Source of the DNA: Rhodothermaceae bacterium
Lineage (GTDB): Bacteria; Bacteroidota; Rhodothermia; Rhodothermales; Bin80
Length of the DNA: 64,000 bases
Assembly (NCBI GenBank): GCA_009841335.1
Contig: VXLY01000078.1
Coordinates: 1-64,000, forward strand
Direction: 5' to 3'
Positions 9,035 to 19,146 of the stretch are shown here, piece after piece (position 1 is the stretch's first letter; every line of letters starts with the position of its first letter). Position numbers and translations under genes: made by a program. The notes under the pieces are model-generated. The model did no database searches. It was not told the origin of the DNA and saw nothing but the letters and a program-made list of their open reading frames with translations.

Positions 9035-9379
9035 TCAGATAGTATCAACGGCTGCGATGCGGTCTTTGACTACCGGTATAATGGTGTCGAAACCACTGAT
9101 GCTGAAAATCTCTCGGATACTGTCACGCATTCCGCAGAGGATGAGATTCCCCTGAATGGCACGCACACCCTTTGCTCCGATCAGCAGAACACGCATTCCC
9201 GAACTGCTTATGAAGGATAACTTGCTAAAGTCTACAATAATGTTGGTTTCACCATCGTCAATCCAGTCTTTGAGTACACGCTCGAAAACCGGTGCGTTGG
9301 AGCTATCAACACGCCCGACCGGGACCAATGTGAGTATATCTGATTCGCGCTCTTCAAGTACTTCAAGTTTGCTAGCCAT
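9035..9379 (-). CDS. STAS-domain anti-sigma factor antagonist (RsbV/SpoIIAA-like)
   Basis: The 114-residue single-domain protein has the STAS core VGRVDSSNAPVFE and the phosphorylation loop KLSFISSSGMRVLL, whose first SSG serine is the expected phosphoacceptor. When dephosphorylated, such proteins bind the RsbW-type kinase and release its sigma factor or other partner. It lies 83 nt downstream of the kinase gene on the same strand and completes a partner-switching set with the phosphatase upstream. No sigma factor gene is next to it, so the output is unknown. Confidence 0.9.
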   Translation of the reverse strand: MASKLEVLEERESDILTLVPVGRVDSSNAPVFERVLKDWIDDGETNIIVDFSKLSFISSSGMRVLLIGAKGVRAIQGNLILCGMRDSIREIFSISGFDTIIPVVKDRIAAVDTI

Positions 9380-9462
9380 TTTGCTGCTTCCCAGAATGGT
9401 TTTGATTAGGGTTATACTGATAGGTTAATGAGGATGTCCAATATAGTGAACCTAGTGTAACA

Positions 9463-9885
9463 TTAGGACAAGTTATACTCCAAAGTCAACCGATTGAAGC
9501 CATCGACAAACTCATAGGAGAATGCATCGGCTTGACTCTTTACGAGATGTAGTCCAAGACCACCAATTGGACGAGAATCCAGCTCGCTTGTCGTATCCGG
9601 GTTCGTGTTTTTTGTCGGATCAAACTTGCCACCATTGGACTGAACGACCACGATCACACGGCCGTCGTGTATGCTGAGACTGACGTCAATTTGGGGATCA
9701 ACACCGTGCTCAAACTTACCATGAACAAGTGTGTTTGTCACGAGCTCCTCCAGAGCAAGGTTGATTATAAAATTAGTTCTCGGAGGGAGGTCATGTGCTT
9801 CTCCAAATGTCTCCACCATAGCCGAGAGATTGCGCAGCTCTGACACTCGAGCAGCTACCGTAACATTGAAATCACGGGTAATCAT
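9463..9885 (-). CDS. RsbW-like serine kinase / anti-sigma factor (HATPase)
   Basis: The 140-residue GHKL ATPase has an N-box NLALEELVTNTLVHG and a G-box GGLGLHLVKSQADAF, with no histidine-phosphotransfer domain. This is the architecture of RsbW/SpoIIAB kinases. It would phosphorylate the STAS protein encoded just downstream. Its ATG overlaps the stop of the phosphatase gene by four bases (ATGA), so the two are translationally coupled. The client could be a sigma factor encoded elsewhere or another signalling protein. Confidence 0.9.
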   Translation of the reverse strand: MITRDFNVTVAARVSELRNLSAMVETFGEAHDLPPRTNFIINLALEELVTNTLVHGKFEHGVDPQIDVSLSIHDGRVIVVVQSNGGKFDPTKNTNPDTTSELDSRPIGGLGLHLVKSQADAFSYEFVDGFNRLTLEYNLS

Positions 9886-12443
9886 GTTGTTTTCGATTCA
9901 GATTGAAGGTTGCGGTAAAGAATTAAGCATGTGCGGTCATCCGCAGATGCAGTTCCGTAAGAGAAGGTGGCAATATCATCCCAAACATAGTTCAGAAGGT
10001 TGTCCGGGTTTGACGTATCAGCATTGTCAAGTGCCTGTTCCAGACGATCCCTGCCGTAAATGTCACCATTCAAATTGATCATGTCAGTCAATCCGTCGGT
10101 ATAGGAAAACAGGTACTCCCCAGGTTTCATTTGGATCGAATTCGTACCATAGGGAATTCCATCCATCACTCCCATAGCGATCCCGTTAGTTCGGGCAATT
10201 GTTGTGCGCTTTCCTCCACTCAACAGGTACGGGGGTTCATGTCCCGCTAACGTATATACGACCTCCCCGCTTTCCAGGTTTACTCTGGCAATGAATACGG
10301 TGACGAAGAGACCCATTGGGTTCTGATGACAGAGTCGGTTATTTGCGCTCTCACAGATCTCAGCTATGTCGCTACTCTCATTAGCGGCGAAACGGATAGC
10401 AGCCTGAGAAGCCGCCATGAAAAGTGCGGAAGCCACTCCTTTTCCTGATACATCGCCCACGACACAGATCACCGAGTTGCCGTCCTCGAAAAAATCGACG
10501 AAATCTCCGCCTACCTGTTGTGCAGGTTCCATCCGTGCGCAGATTGTATAGCTTCCAAGATCCGCGGTTCCCTCTCTCACTAGAGCAGCCTGCACAACCG
10601 TGGCCATTTCCAAGTCTTGATTGATGGCCTGTTGTGCGAGACGTAGCTCATCGTTTGCAGAGACGAGCTCAGCGGTGCGCTCAGACACGAGTGTTTCGAG
10701 TACTTCTTCACGATTGAAAACCTGAATGGTCATATCCTGAAAGACCCTCGCGAGGGCGCCAATCTCATCTGCCCGATTTACAACGGAGCCGACTAACTCT
10801 TCATCCGGTTGCTCGCCACTCTCGACAAAGCGTGCCGCCGTTGCAATCTTCTCAATGGGGCGCGTGAGCAGACGAGCTCCAAAGAAGCTTGCCACTGCCG
10901 TGAAGATCAACAGAAACAGTGAAATAAACAGGGTCTGCCGGATACCACTCCAGATTTCTTCGGCTGTATCGTCAAGATTAATGAAGGCCAGTATAGAACC
11001 GACTCGGTTCTCGCCAAGTGAAATGGGTGTGGCTACATAAATGCCACGATGCTCAGAATTGACTAGTCCGAGTCGCGCGTAGCTAGCGGGTTGACCGGTC
11101 GCAGACGCACGCTCGAGTAAGACAGCGGCGCTATCCGAACGATCATAGTAGGGCATGCGCCAGGCAGACTCCATTTCCGTAATATCATCTGCTTCCGAAT
11201 ACTGTGCAGCCGCAGCAATCTGATTGTCTGAATCATTAAACCAGAGTGCTTCCGGATAGCCCTCGCGCACAAGTACATCCGCCTGTTCTTGATAGACCGT
11301 ATTCAGAATACTAGCACTATTACCCCGAACCAATGGCAACCCAATCTGGACTATGTAGTCGCTTCCTGGCCTTGCAACGGTTACATACTTGTACTGTGAA
11401 GAATCTCCGCGGTGGATTTTGGCTCCACTGTGATCGATCCAGTTATCCGCCATCAATTGGTCCAGTTCGTCTTGATACAATACTGTATTGAGTCGTTCTC
11501 CGCCGGAAGAAGTGACAGAATGGAGTACCCTTCCGGTGCGATCAGCAATGATGATTTCGCCTATGGCGGTGTGGGTAATAATTCTACCAAAATCTTCCTC
11601 TATGCTTGTCACACTACGGCCAGCAGTATTTGAAGCTTCGATGTAATGGTCGAGAATTACTCCAACCACACGCATATTTGCGGCCAGATTCCCTTCAATT
11701 ACAGAGGATACGTCTGCCGTTGAATCTGTATGTGTCTGATTGAGCAACTCATTATCCCCGAAGACCAACTCGTTACCCACCTGTGTGATACGGTGATGGT
11801 CTACACCATTGGTGCCCACGTACTTGTACACATTCCGATCAACCTCACGGACCTGGGCGGGCTGCGTAACCACTGCGAATGAGTCGGGCGGGACATAGAG
11901 CAAAGAATAAAACTTGTATGCCTGCGGCTGTTCAATCGGGCTTTCCTGAAATGCGAAATAAATCAGTTCACCATCCTCTCCTCGAACATTTGTTAGATAA
12001 GAATATGCTTCACGGTCTGTGATCCAGAATTCATCCAGAACAGTTTCCTCAGTGATAGAGGTCAGAATGTTAATCACCTGCGAGGTGTCATAACCAGCTT
12101 CTTCTGCGACCTTAACAAAAAATGCAGAGGCGAAGGCCTGTGCAGTCATAGGTGCGTTGAGCGAAGCATCAACAGTCCGGGCTACATTGGCAATGGATAT
12201 CTCTCCAATATCCGCATAGATATCGGCAATCTGGGTTGCGGTCTTTTCAGCGGTATTCAGTGCCTGCTCACGCGCCCCGTTCATCCAATTATTAATCTGT
12301 GATACGGATACAGCCAGAACAGTGATAACCAGCAGACCCACATTGGCAGCGAAAATAATGGTGGCCAAGCGTCGTCCTCTCGGTGCTTTGAGACGATTCT
12401 GAGAACTATTCTCCGAACTATCGTTTTGCAGATTATCTGTCAT
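9882..12443 (-). CDS. Membrane-bound SpoIIE/RsbU-type PP2C phosphatase with HAMP domain
   Basis: The 853-residue protein has a transmembrane helix at about residues 26-48, a ~450-residue extracytoplasmic region (possibly Cache-like), and a second helix near 503-525. A HAMP linker (TRPIEKIATAARFVESGE) and a coiled coil follow. The C-terminal PP2C domain has GGDFVDFF and GDVSGKGVASALFMA. It should sense an external signal and dephosphorylate the STAS antagonist, switching on the partner-switch output. It is the first gene of the three-gene set phosphatase, kinase, antagonist. The ligand is unknown. Confidence 0.92.
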   Translation of the reverse strand: MTDNLQNDSSENSSQNRLKAPRGRRLATIIFAANVGLLVITVLAVSVSQINNWMNGAREQALNTAEKTATQIADIYADIGEISIANVARTVDASLNAPMTAQAFASAFFVKVAEEAGYDTSQVINILTSITEETVLDEFWITDREAYSYLTNVRGEDGELIYFAFQESPIEQPQAYKFYSLLYVPPDSFAVVTQPAQVREVDRNVYKYVGTNGVDHHRITQVGNELVFGDNELLNQTHTDSTADVSSVIEGNLAANMRVVGVILDHYIEASNTAGRSVTSIEEDFGRIITHTAIGEIIIADRTGRVLHSVTSSGGERLNTVLYQDELDQLMADNWIDHSGAKIHRGDSSQYKYVTVARPGSDYIVQIGLPLVRGNSASILNTVYQEQADVLVREGYPEALWFNDSDNQIAAAAQYSEADDITEMESAWRMPYYDRSDSAAVLLERASATGQPASYARLGLVNSEHRGIYVATPISLGENRVGSILAFINLDDTAEEIWSGIRQTLFISLFLLIFTAVASFFGARLLTRPIEKIATAARFVESGEQPDEELVGSVVNRADEIGALARVFQDMTIQVFNREEVLETLVSERTAELVSANDELRLAQQAINQDLEMATVVQAALVREGTADLGSYTICARMEPAQQVGGDFVDFFEDGNSVICVVGDVSGKGVASALFMAASQAAIRFAANESSDIAEICESANNRLCHQNPMGLFVTVFIARVNLESGEVVYTLAGHEPPYLLSGGKRTTIARTNGIAMGVMDGIPYGTNSIQMKPGEYLFSYTDGLTDMINLNGDIYGRDRLEQALDNADTSNPDNLLNYVWDDIATFSYGTASADDRTCLILYRNLQSESKTT

Positions 12444-12540
12444 CGATTTTCTGGAATGTTATTACACGGGTCGTGGAGTTGCCCGAAATTGAAGAGCGTA
12501 GCGCAACCCGAACCGCAACGCAATATACATATTATCACGG

Positions 12541-13755
12541 TCAGCATGAATCTGTGGTATGCCTACTGTCGCTTACCTTCATAGCGAGGAAAGCCATGAA
12601 TCCGGCACCGACCTCCAAGGCTGATTCATCTGGAGAAAATTCAGCGGTATGAAGATCAGGCGATGGCCCTACCCCCAGCGTGTAAAATAATCCCTCGCAC
12701 TGCTGCAGAAAATAAGCAAAATCTTCGCTCGCCAGCCATAGTGGCAAGTCCTTGACTTGTGACTCTCCCACGTAGCCAACTGCGGCATCCAATGCCGTTT
12801 TTGTAAGGGTGGGGTCATTTACGAGTATCGGATAACCTTTACGTATTTCAACTCGCGCCTTTGCGCCATGTGCTCGGGTCGTATGCTCTACCGTTTGACG
12901 AATACGCTCGTGGGCGGATTCTCTCCAATTCTCGCTCATCGCACGCAGGGTTCCTTCCAACTGTACATTCGGTGGGATTACATTGGTTGCACCATCAGCT
13001 TTAATGCGTCCAATTGAGAGAACGCCTGGGATTTCTGGGGGTCTATGTCGACTCACGATGCCCTGAAGCGCAACAATTATATGGGCGGCGGCTAGCACGG
13101 GATCGCCTTTCAATAGATGAGGTTTTGCAGCATGACCACCATCAGATAATATCTCGATATAGAGCTCATCTGAACTAGCCATAAAGGCTCCGGCGCGAAA
13201 TCCAAGCGTGGAAGCCGGCAAGGAGGGCATTACGTGTTGGGCAATACAATAGGTTGGTGCAGGCCCGTTCTTATCAGAATCCAGTGTGCCCGCGTTGATC
13301 ATGGCCAGTGCACCGCCTGGCAAGAGCTCTTCAGCGGGCTGAAAAACCAGTCGAATGTTACCTGCGATCCTGTCTCGCAATTGGTGTAATATGGACGCAG
13401 CGCCCAACAGAGAAGCAGTATGCATGTCATGCCCACATGCGTGCATTACCCCTGCCTTTTTGGAGGCGAAAGGCAGGTTAGTTTTCTCTTGTATTGGCAA
13501 TCCATCAAGATCTGCCCGCAGCAGCACAGTGGGTCCGGGTCTACTGCCTCGGATAGTCGCGATTACACCAGTATTGGCGGCTGCAGTTATACACTGGATT
13601 CCTATTCCCGTCAACTCTTTCCGCACTAGGGCAGATGTAGCATGTTCTTCAAAGGCCAATTCAGGGTTTTGGTGTATAGTCCGCCGCAGGCTGATTAGCC
13701 GGGGCAGGAGAGCCTTGGCTGCGATCTTGATATCGCGGGCGATGTTGTTATGCAT
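12541..13755 (-). CDS. M20 family amidohydrolase (N-acyl-amino-acid hydrolase type)
   Basis: The 404-residue product has the M20D pattern: RRTIHQNPELAFEE near the N-terminus, the metal motif HACGHDMHTA, PAEE with the catalytic glutamate, and the lid domain from about residue 190. Members hydrolyse N-acyl amino acids or hippurate-like amides in the cytosol. It lies 8 nt downstream of the DUF58 gene on the same strand. The actual substrate is not determinable. Confidence 0.9.
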   Translation of the reverse strand: MHNNIARDIKIAAKALLPRLISLRRTIHQNPELAFEEHATSALVRKELTGIGIQCITAAANTGVIATIRGSRPGPTVLLRADLDGLPIQEKTNLPFASKKAGVMHACGHDMHTASLLGAASILHQLRDRIAGNIRLVFQPAEELLPGGALAMINAGTLDSDKNGPAPTYCIAQHVMPSLPASTLGFRAGAFMASSDELYIEILSDGGHAAKPHLLKGDPVLAAAHIIVALQGIVSRHRPPEIPGVLSIGRIKADGATNVIPPNVQLEGTLRAMSENWRESAHERIRQTVEHTTRAHGAKARVEIRKGYPILVNDPTLTKTALDAAVGYVGESQVKDLPLWLASEDFAYFLQQCEGLFYTLGVGPSPDLHTAEFSPDESALEVGAGFMAFLAMKVSDSRHTTDSC

Positions 13756-13763
13756 GAAGGATT

Positions 13764-14702
13764 TTAATGCAGCGTCCGACGCTTGTTGAGATACGCTAAC
13801 AGGGCTTTGTCGTATGGCACGGCCGTATCCAGTTCAACGTAATCAATAGCATGCTCGAGGCACTGGCGCCGGAGATATTCAGTGAGGGACTCCATTCGTT
13901 TCATATATGCTTCCCGGAGTTGGCCAGGGTGGAGAGACAGTTCGCTGCCAGATTCCATGTCCCGTAGAACCATCGGACGGTCGGGAAGATTAAAAAGGCG
14001 CTCTGTTGTTCCTTCAAGTATGCGGAAGATAAGCACCTCGTGACCCTTGTGGCGCAGCCGTCTGAGGGCTCGGACTACTTGTTCCTGCGACTCAGTACCT
14101 TCAATGAGATCTGAGATTATTACGATCAGCGACCGTCGATTAACTATTTCTGCAACCCGGTGAAGAGCACGAGCTGTACCGGTGAAAGGTTCGGTGCTCG
14201 TAAATTTCGAGAATCGTTCGAGATGTAACAGGATCTCCCGCAAATAACGCATGGTACTGCGTGGCCTGAGCACAGTCCGTATTTCTGAATCAAAGGTCAT
14301 GAGCCCAGTGGCATCCCTTTGCATAACCATGAGGAAATGCAGTGCAGCTGCTAGATATGCGCCGTATTCAAGTTTGGATACTTGACCTGCGTAGCGATAC
14401 TGCATTGATGCCGAGGTATCCAGAACGACATAGTGCCGCAAATTTGTTTCTTCTTCGTATTGTTTGATATAATAACGGTCAGACTTTGCGTACACCTTCC
14501 AGTCTACATGCCGGAGATCATCTCCCGGGTTATATGGCCGATGTTCAGCGAACTCAACAGAGAATCCATGGTAAGGACTCTTGTGCAGGCCAGTAATGAA
14601 CCCCTCAACAACCAGGCGCGCACGCATCTCCATGTTTTTCAATCGGGAAACTGTGACGGGATCCAGATACTTGAGAGGACTTGTTGAACCGCGATTTACC
14701 AT
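13764..14702 (-). CDS. DUF58 / vWA-like protein
   Basis: The 312-residue protein carries the DUF58 hallmark FAEHRPYNPGDDLRHVDWKVYAKSD, followed by a MIDAS-like DTSASM motif in a von Willebrand A-type fold. Such proteins usually sit beside MoxR AAA ATPases. No moxR is in the window, so its partner is presumably encoded elsewhere or has been lost. It is followed at 8 nt by the M20 amidohydrolase and is divergent from pyrR, with only 51 nt between the start codons. Confidence 0.9.
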   Translation of the reverse strand: MVNRGSTSPLKYLDPVTVSRLKNMEMRARLVVEGFITGLHKSPYHGFSVEFAEHRPYNPGDDLRHVDWKVYAKSDRYYIKQYEEETNLRHYVVLDTSASMQYRYAGQVSKLEYGAYLAAALHFLMVMQRDATGLMTFDSEIRTVLRPRSTMRYLREILLHLERFSKFTSTEPFTGTARALHRVAEIVNRRSLIVIISDLIEGTESQEQVVRALRRLRHKGHEVLIFRILEGTTERLFNLPDRPMVLRDMESGSELSLHPGQLREAYMKRMESLTEYLRRQCLEHAIDYVELDTAVPYDKALLAYLNKRRTLH

Positions 14703-14753
14703 TTTGAAACTAGAATGAGCTCAAGGATACGTTTCAGTGCTTAGATTTGTACC

Positions 14754-15314
14754 ATGAAACCTTCGGATATCGTCAAGGCGCAGCTAATGGATGCGCAAGA
14801 TATGGAGCGCACGCTAGCCCGGCTGGCCAGACAGGTTATTGAGGAACTGCATCCGAACGATAAATCGGCTGCGATCATTGGGATGCACCGGCGCGGTGTA
14901 TATTTGGCGCGGCGACTGCAGACGCTCATCAGTGATTTTGAGAATATCGAGATACCCGTGGGGACGTTGGATGTAACCATGTACCGGGATGATTTGCACA
15001 GAATTTCCCGAAAAGTTCAAATGCGGAGCACAAACATCCCGTTTGATGTTACCAATCGCCATCTGATTCTGGTTGATGATGTATTATGCACGGGTCGTAC
15101 GGTACGTGCAGCCATGGATGCGGTTACAGATTTTGGCCGGCCTGCCAGGATCCAATTCCTGACGCTCGTTGATCGGGGCCATTATGAGTTGCCTATTAGG
15201 GCAGATATGGTCGGGCGTGTAGTGCCTACAATTCCTGGAGAGGAGGTACGGGTGCAGTTTAATGAAATTGATGACCGTGAAGGTGTATGGTTGGTTACCC
15301 GAGGATCTAGATAA
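14754..15314 (+). CDS. pyrR: PyrR bifunctional pyrimidine regulator / uracil phosphoribosyltransferase
   Basis: The 186-residue type I phosphoribosyltransferase has the PRPP loop [20 protein letters not shown] and the PyrR-type start with [15 protein letters not shown]. PyrR binds pyr mRNA leaders to attenuate transcription and also makes UMP from uracil. Its TAA stop overlaps the pyrB ATG (TAATG), so both are one operon. The 51-nt upstream spacer is too short for a classical PyrR attenuator, so regulation here may differ or involve pyr genes elsewhere. Confidence 0.95.
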   Translation: MKPSDIVKAQLMDAQDMERTLARLARQVIEELHPNDKSAAIIGMHRRGVYLARRLQTLISDFENIEIPVGTLDVTMYRDDLHRISRKVQMRSTNIPFDVTNRHLILVDDVLCTGRTVRAAMDAVTDFGRPARIQFLTLVDRGHYELPIRADMVGRVVPTIPGEEVRVQFNEIDDREGVWLVTRGSR

Positions 15315-16267
15315 TGGAAGATGTAGCTCCCAAAGCTGAGACACGGATACTTCAACACAGGCATTTGCTGGGTTTATCCACGTACAGTGCGGATGAGATC
15401 CAGTTGATTCTGAGCACGGCCCGTGAGTTCCGTGAGGTATTGGAACGCCCGATCAAGCGGGTTCCGACTCTGCTAGGCACTACGATTGCGAACTTGTTTT
15501 TTGAGCCATCCACACGCACACGTATATCATTTGAACTTGCAGCCAAGCGGTTATCTGCTGACCTGATTAACTTCGGTGGATCAGGGTCAAGTCTATCCAA
15601 GGGAGAGAGTCTGCGTGATACGGTTCAAAATATTGAGGCGATGAAGGTAGACATGGTGGTCATCCGGCATAGCTCACCTGGTGCGGCCCACTTCCTTACA
15701 AGATGTATCAAGGCACGGGTTATCAATGCCGGGGATGGAGCGCACGAGCATCCAACTCAGGCACTCTTAGATCTACTGACGATTTCGGAGAGATACGAAT
15801 CTTTCTCCGGCCTGCGGGTCTCCATAATCGGGGACATTGCGCACAGTCGCGTTGCCAGATCAAATATCTTCGCGCTAACGACATTGGGGGCTGAGGTCAC
15901 CGTGTGTGGTCCATCGACGCTTATGCCGCTACACACTGAAAGCCTGGGCGTGCGTGTGGTGCATAATCTGGATGAAGCGCTTCATGGCTGTGATGTAGCC
16001 ATAGCGTTGCGCATACAACGCGAACGGCTTGGGGCAAGTCTGGTCCCGTCCATGCGTGAATATCATGCGACTTATGGGCTCAATGGACGCCATATGACTA
16101 TGCATCCCGACATGATTGTATTGCATCCTGGTCCAGTGAACAGAGGAGTTGAACTGGATGACGAGGTGGCAGACCATGAACGTACAGCTATACTTGATCA
16201 AGTCATCAACGGTGTGGCTGTACGAATGGCGGTAATTTACTTGCTTGCTCCCGGCGCCGCCGAATAG
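15314..16267 (+). CDS. pyrB: Aspartate carbamoyltransferase catalytic subunit
   Basis: The 317-residue enzyme condenses carbamoyl phosphate and aspartate in pyrimidine synthesis. It shows the carbamoyl-phosphate loop [13 protein letters not shown], the [13 protein letters not shown] loop, and the [12 protein letters not shown] motif. It is coupled to pyrR by a one-base stop/start overlap. No pyrC or pyrI follows. The next gene, pckA, is convergent after 22 nt. Confidence 0.96.
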   Translation: MEDVAPKAETRILQHRHLLGLSTYSADEIQLILSTAREFREVLERPIKRVPTLLGTTIANLFFEPSTRTRISFELAAKRLSADLINFGGSGSSLSKGESLRDTVQNIEAMKVDMVVIRHSSPGAAHFLTRCIKARVINAGDGAHEHPTQALLDLLTISERYESFSGLRVSIIGDIAHSRVARSNIFALTTLGAEVTVCGPSTLMPLHTESLGVRVVHNLDEALHGCDVAIALRIQRERLGASLVPSMREYHATYGLNGRHMTMHPDMIVLHPGPVNRGVELDDEVADHERTAILDQVINGVAVRMAVIYLLAPGAAE

Positions 16268-16289
16268 TTTTTTGTGCCTGGTGTGCCTG

Positions 16290-17906
16290 CTAGCCCTTGC
16301 AGGTTTCATTCTCCAGAATTTTACGGGAGACAGAAATGACTTCGGGAGGACATCGATCGGAAAACTTGGCAAAGTTGTCGGAGAACAGAATAGAGAGTTG
16401 TCGTCCCGCCTGTTGGTAGGCGTCCGGATCGGACCAGGCCCGCTCCGTGAACAGGAGATCGTCGGGTACACCGGGACATTTGGTAGGAATTTCCAATTCA
16501 AAAATAGGCTCGCGCACCGTGGGCACATTCAATAGGGCACCGCTGTGGATAGCGTCAATGATGGCGCGCGTGTAGCGAAGTTTGATTCGCTGATTTCCGT
16601 CCCCGATGATTCCTGTATTGACAAGCCAGCTGTTGACCTTATGGGTTCTCATTTTGGTTGCGAGCAGTTCGGCGTACTTTGCGGGATGCCATACTAGGAA
16701 CGCTGCACCAAAACATGCAGAAAATGTCGCCACTGGTTCATGCACACCGACTTCGGTTCCAGCAACTTTGGCCGTATAGCCGCTAATGAAGTGATACATA
16801 ACCTGTTCAGGTGTGAGCCGTGATACGGGTGGTAGAAATCCAAAGGCGTCAAAGGCCAAGAAAATGATGTTTGACGGGTGGTGCGCAACACACGGAATCT
16901 TGGCGTTCCGCATGTACTCAATAGGGAAGCAGGCACGAGTATTTTCAGTGAGACTAGTGTCTGAATAATCAACAGCGCGTGTAACTGGATCTACGACAAC
17001 ATTTTCGAGGACAGAACCAAAGCGGATAGCTTCAAGAATCTCGGGTTCACGTTCGGCGGACAGATCGATTACCTTTGCATAGCAGCCTCCTTCAATGTTG
17101 AAGATGCCATCATCCGACCAGCAGTGTTCGTCATCACCGATCAGCCTACGGTTTGGATCTGCCGACAGTGTAGTTTTGCCGGTTCCAGAGAGTCCGAAAA
17201 AGAGAGAAACATCTCCCTCCGCTCCCTGATTGGCCGAACAGTGCATTGATAGGATTCCCTTCTGCGGCATGACGTAATGCATGATCGTGAAGATTCCTTT
17301 CTTCATTTCCCCCGCATACTGAGTGCCCAGGATAACGATCTCCTGGTCTTCAAAGGATATATCTATGCTGGTCTTCGAAGACATGTATGTCGTAAAGCGG
17401 TTAGCCGGAAACATACCGGCATTGTAAACGACATAGTCGGGTTCGCCAAAATTTTCAAGTTCTTTATCGGTGAGTCGAATCAGCATATTTCGCATAAAGA
17501 GCGCATGGTAGGCGCGCTCGCATATGACACGGACCTTGATTCGGAAGCGTGGGTCCCAGCCTGCGTAACCGTCTACGACATAGAGGTGATTACAGGTGTT
17601 CAGGTAATCGCGCGCACGCTCCCGGTTAATCTCGAATGTGTGCTGATCAATCGGCAGGTTTACCGATCCCCACCAGACATCCTGAGAGCTTGAACGCATT
17701 TTAGCGATGCGTTTGTCTCGGGGACTTCGACCGGTTTTTTCTCCACTTGTGATTGCAATGGCACCACTGTCCGTGATCTTCGTTGCTGTCTCATTGCGAA
17801 GCGCATCTTCATAGAGGACGGCAGGCACCATATTTCTTCGGATGTCCCTGACCTCAATGCCGCAAGAGGATAGATCAAGTTGGGAATTATATCTGAAAGT
17901 AACCAT
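16290..17906 (-). CDS. pckA: ATP-dependent phosphoenolpyruvate carboxykinase with transposon-derived start
   Basis: The 538-residue product has the PEPCK signature [18 protein letters not shown], the GDDEHCW motif and TGRSPRDK. It interconverts oxaloacetate and PEP. The present start ATG and the first nine residues (MVTFRYNSQ) come from the inverted repeat of the inserted tnpB element. The family-typical sequence begins only at [10 protein letters not shown]. Across the insertion the older start can be reconstructed as Met-Glu-Leu-Asp-Leu. The ATG overlaps the tnpB stop (TAATG), so expression now depends on read-through of the element. Confidence 0.95.
   Translation of the reverse strand: MVTFRYNSQLDLSSCGIEVRDIRRNMVPAVLYEDALRNETATKITDSGAIAITSGEKTGRSPRDKRIAKMRSSSQDVWWGSVNLPIDQHTFEINRERARDYLNTCNHLYVVDGYAGWDPRFRIKVRVICERAYHALFMRNMLIRLTDKELENFGEPDYVVYNAGMFPANRFTTYMSSKTSIDISFEDQEIVILGTQYAGEMKKGIFTIMHYVMPQKGILSMHCSANQGAEGDVSLFFGLSGTGKTTLSADPNRRLIGDDEHCWSDDGIFNIEGGCYAKVIDLSAEREPEILEAIRFGSVLENVVVDPVTRAVDYSDTSLTENTRACFPIEYMRNAKIPCVAHHPSNIIFLAFDAFGFLPPVSRLTPEQVMYHFISGYTAKVAGTEVGVHEPVATFSACFGAAFLVWHPAKYAELLATKMRTHKVNSWLVNTGIIGDGNQRIKLRYTRAIIDAIHSGALLNVPTVREPIFELEIPTKCPGVPDDLLFTERAWSDPDAYQQAGRQLSILFSDNFAKFSDRCPPEVISVSRKILENETCKG
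17875..17880 (+). repeat. Direct repeat (target-site duplication), pckA side
   Basis: TCAAGT immediately outside the left inverted repeat. The same six bases directly follow the right inverted repeat at 19173-19178. Merging the two copies restores the pckA reading frame. Confidence 0.8.
17881..17906 (-). repeat. Terminal inverted repeat of the tnpB element, pckA side
   Basis: This 26-bp sequence matches the reverse complement of 19147-19172 at 25 of 26 positions. Read outward it begins with ATG, which is now the pckA start, contains TATAAT, and stays open, encoding MVTFRYNS. Confidence 0.85.
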
Positions 17907-19126
17907 TAGGCTATATTCAGATCAATTTGACGGCTCATAGAGGTTCCTAATGGAAACGCCTCTCCACGTCCAGCAGCCCCAATCCCGGAGGCCAGTATGT
18001 TTGCAGACGCATTGAGGTCTGCATGATCCGTATGGCCGCAGGCCATACACGTGAACTGGCTTTGGGTCTTGCGATTATCCTTGCAGATGTGTCCGCACTT
18101 GTTACACATCTGACTTGTGTACTTGGCGTCTACTTCTATGACCTTCCTGAATTTGTAGTCGCAGTACTGATTGAATCGCCCCCATGCTGAATTCTGGATC
18201 ACTCTATTCAATCCCGCCTTCGCCTCCACATTCGTACCGGGATTATCTACCGTGCCCTTGGCGGACTTCGACATACCTTTGATATTCAGATCCTCACGCA
18301 CGAGCGTCTCTGCTCTGTTGGCCAATGCTCGGCTATGGTGGTGGGCAACGTTCTTGCGACAATTCTTCTGTTTACGCTTCCACCTGGCGATTTTTCGCTT
18401 GGTTACTCGCCTGCGCTGGGATCCTTTCTGCTGACGCGCCAACTTACGCTGGTAACGTCTTATGCGTATCTCCTTGAGGGTCAACTTTGGAATGGGTAGC
18501 ATCTCTTGCTCTCCCGTTGAGTGTGTACAGGCCACGTTGTACGTGTTCAAGTCTATACCAACGGCGACACCGTTCTCGATGCGTTCCTGAGTATCAATCT
18601 CGTAGATAATAGATGCGCGCCACTGACGGCCTACTTTCTTCACGGTGGCCTTCACGGGCCTGCCGTCCAGATTTGGATTGCCACCTTTTCGGCGTATCTG
18701 CATCCAGCCAACCTTCGGAATGAACAACCGCCCGTCCCTGATCTTGATGTTTTCTGGAATCGTAAAGGATGGATGCTTGCCGTACTTGGAGTGAAATCGT
18801 GGATGCTTGCGGACTCCCTTGAAGAATCCCTGCCACGCGTCCGCTTGATATTTGAGCGCGTACCTGACGACAATGAAGGAGTACTCTGAAAGCCAGTCGA
18901 TCTCCTTTCTCAATTGCGTGAACTGCTTGCCAAGCGAAAAAAAAGATATAGAAGGCTTTTTGCCATCGGATTCCTTTGCCCGCTTGTATTCCTCTTTGTT
19001 CTGTGCAAGAAAGTAGTTCCAGACGAACCTGCATGCTCCTGCTATGCCCGCGAGCTTCCTTGCTCTTGCACGTGTGCCCGGGAGCAACCTGTACTCTACT
19101 CCTCTGTATTCCTTACCCTCAGACAT
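17906..19126 (-). CDS. tnpB: TnpB, IS605-family RNA-guided nuclease
   Basis: The protein has 406 residues from the ATG at 19126. The track start at 19144 is a TTG six codons earlier. It has the N-terminal YRLLPG start of OrfB proteins, RuvC-I aspartate in [11 protein letters not shown], RuvC-II glutamate in [11 protein letters not shown], a zinc ribbon CNKCGH/CMACGH and RuvC-III aspartate in [11 protein letters not shown]. All catalytic positions are present, so it is unlike the nuclease-dead TldR repressors derived from TnpB. No TnpA is adjacent. Its stop overlaps the pckA start. Ancestors of this family gave rise to Cas12 effectors. Confidence 0.93.
   Translation of the reverse strand: MSEGKEYRGVEYRLLPGTRARARKLAGIAGACRFVWNYFLAQNKEEYKRAKESDGKKPSISFFSLGKQFTQLRKEIDWLSEYSFIVVRYALKYQADAWQGFFKGVRKHPRFHSKYGKHPSFTIPENIKIRDGRLFIPKVGWMQIRRKGGNPNLDGRPVKATVKKVGRQWRASIIYEIDTQERIENGVAVGIDLNTYNVACTHSTGEQEMLPIPKLTLKEIRIRRYQRKLARQQKGSQRRRVTKRKIARWKRKQKNCRKNVAHHHSRALANRAETLVREDLNIKGMSKSAKGTVDNPGTNVEAKAGLNRVIQNSAWGRFNQYCDYKFRKVIEVDAKYTSQMCNKCGHICKDNRKTQSQFTCMACGHTDHADLNASANILASGIGAAGRGEAFPLGTSMSRQIDLNIA
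17927..17962 (-). ncRNA. Candidate omegaRNA 3' scaffold hairpin within the end of tnpB
   Basis: On the minus strand the tnpB 3' end folds as GAGG..TTCC, loop ATTA, GGAA..CCTC. It is followed after ten bases by TCAA, the right-end cleavage tetranucleotide known from IS608. In IS605-type elements the guide RNA scaffold overlaps the tnpB 3' end in this way. Whether an RNA is made, and where its guide begins, cannot be seen here. Confidence 0.4.
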
Positions 19127-19146
19127 CTGGTCGGACAAATTCAAAT

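Noticed and set aside
14703-14753. PyrR-dependent attenuator before pyrR
   Set aside because: The spacer is only 51 nt and shows no anti-terminator/terminator pair.
15929-16528. 199-codon minus frame across pyrB and pckA
   Set aside because: Overlaps both genes out of frame and has no domain features.
17906-19126. TnpB as a nuclease-dead repressor (TldR) of pckA
   Set aside because: The RuvC aspartates and glutamate and the zinc ribbon are all present, so a dead-nuclease repressor is not supported.
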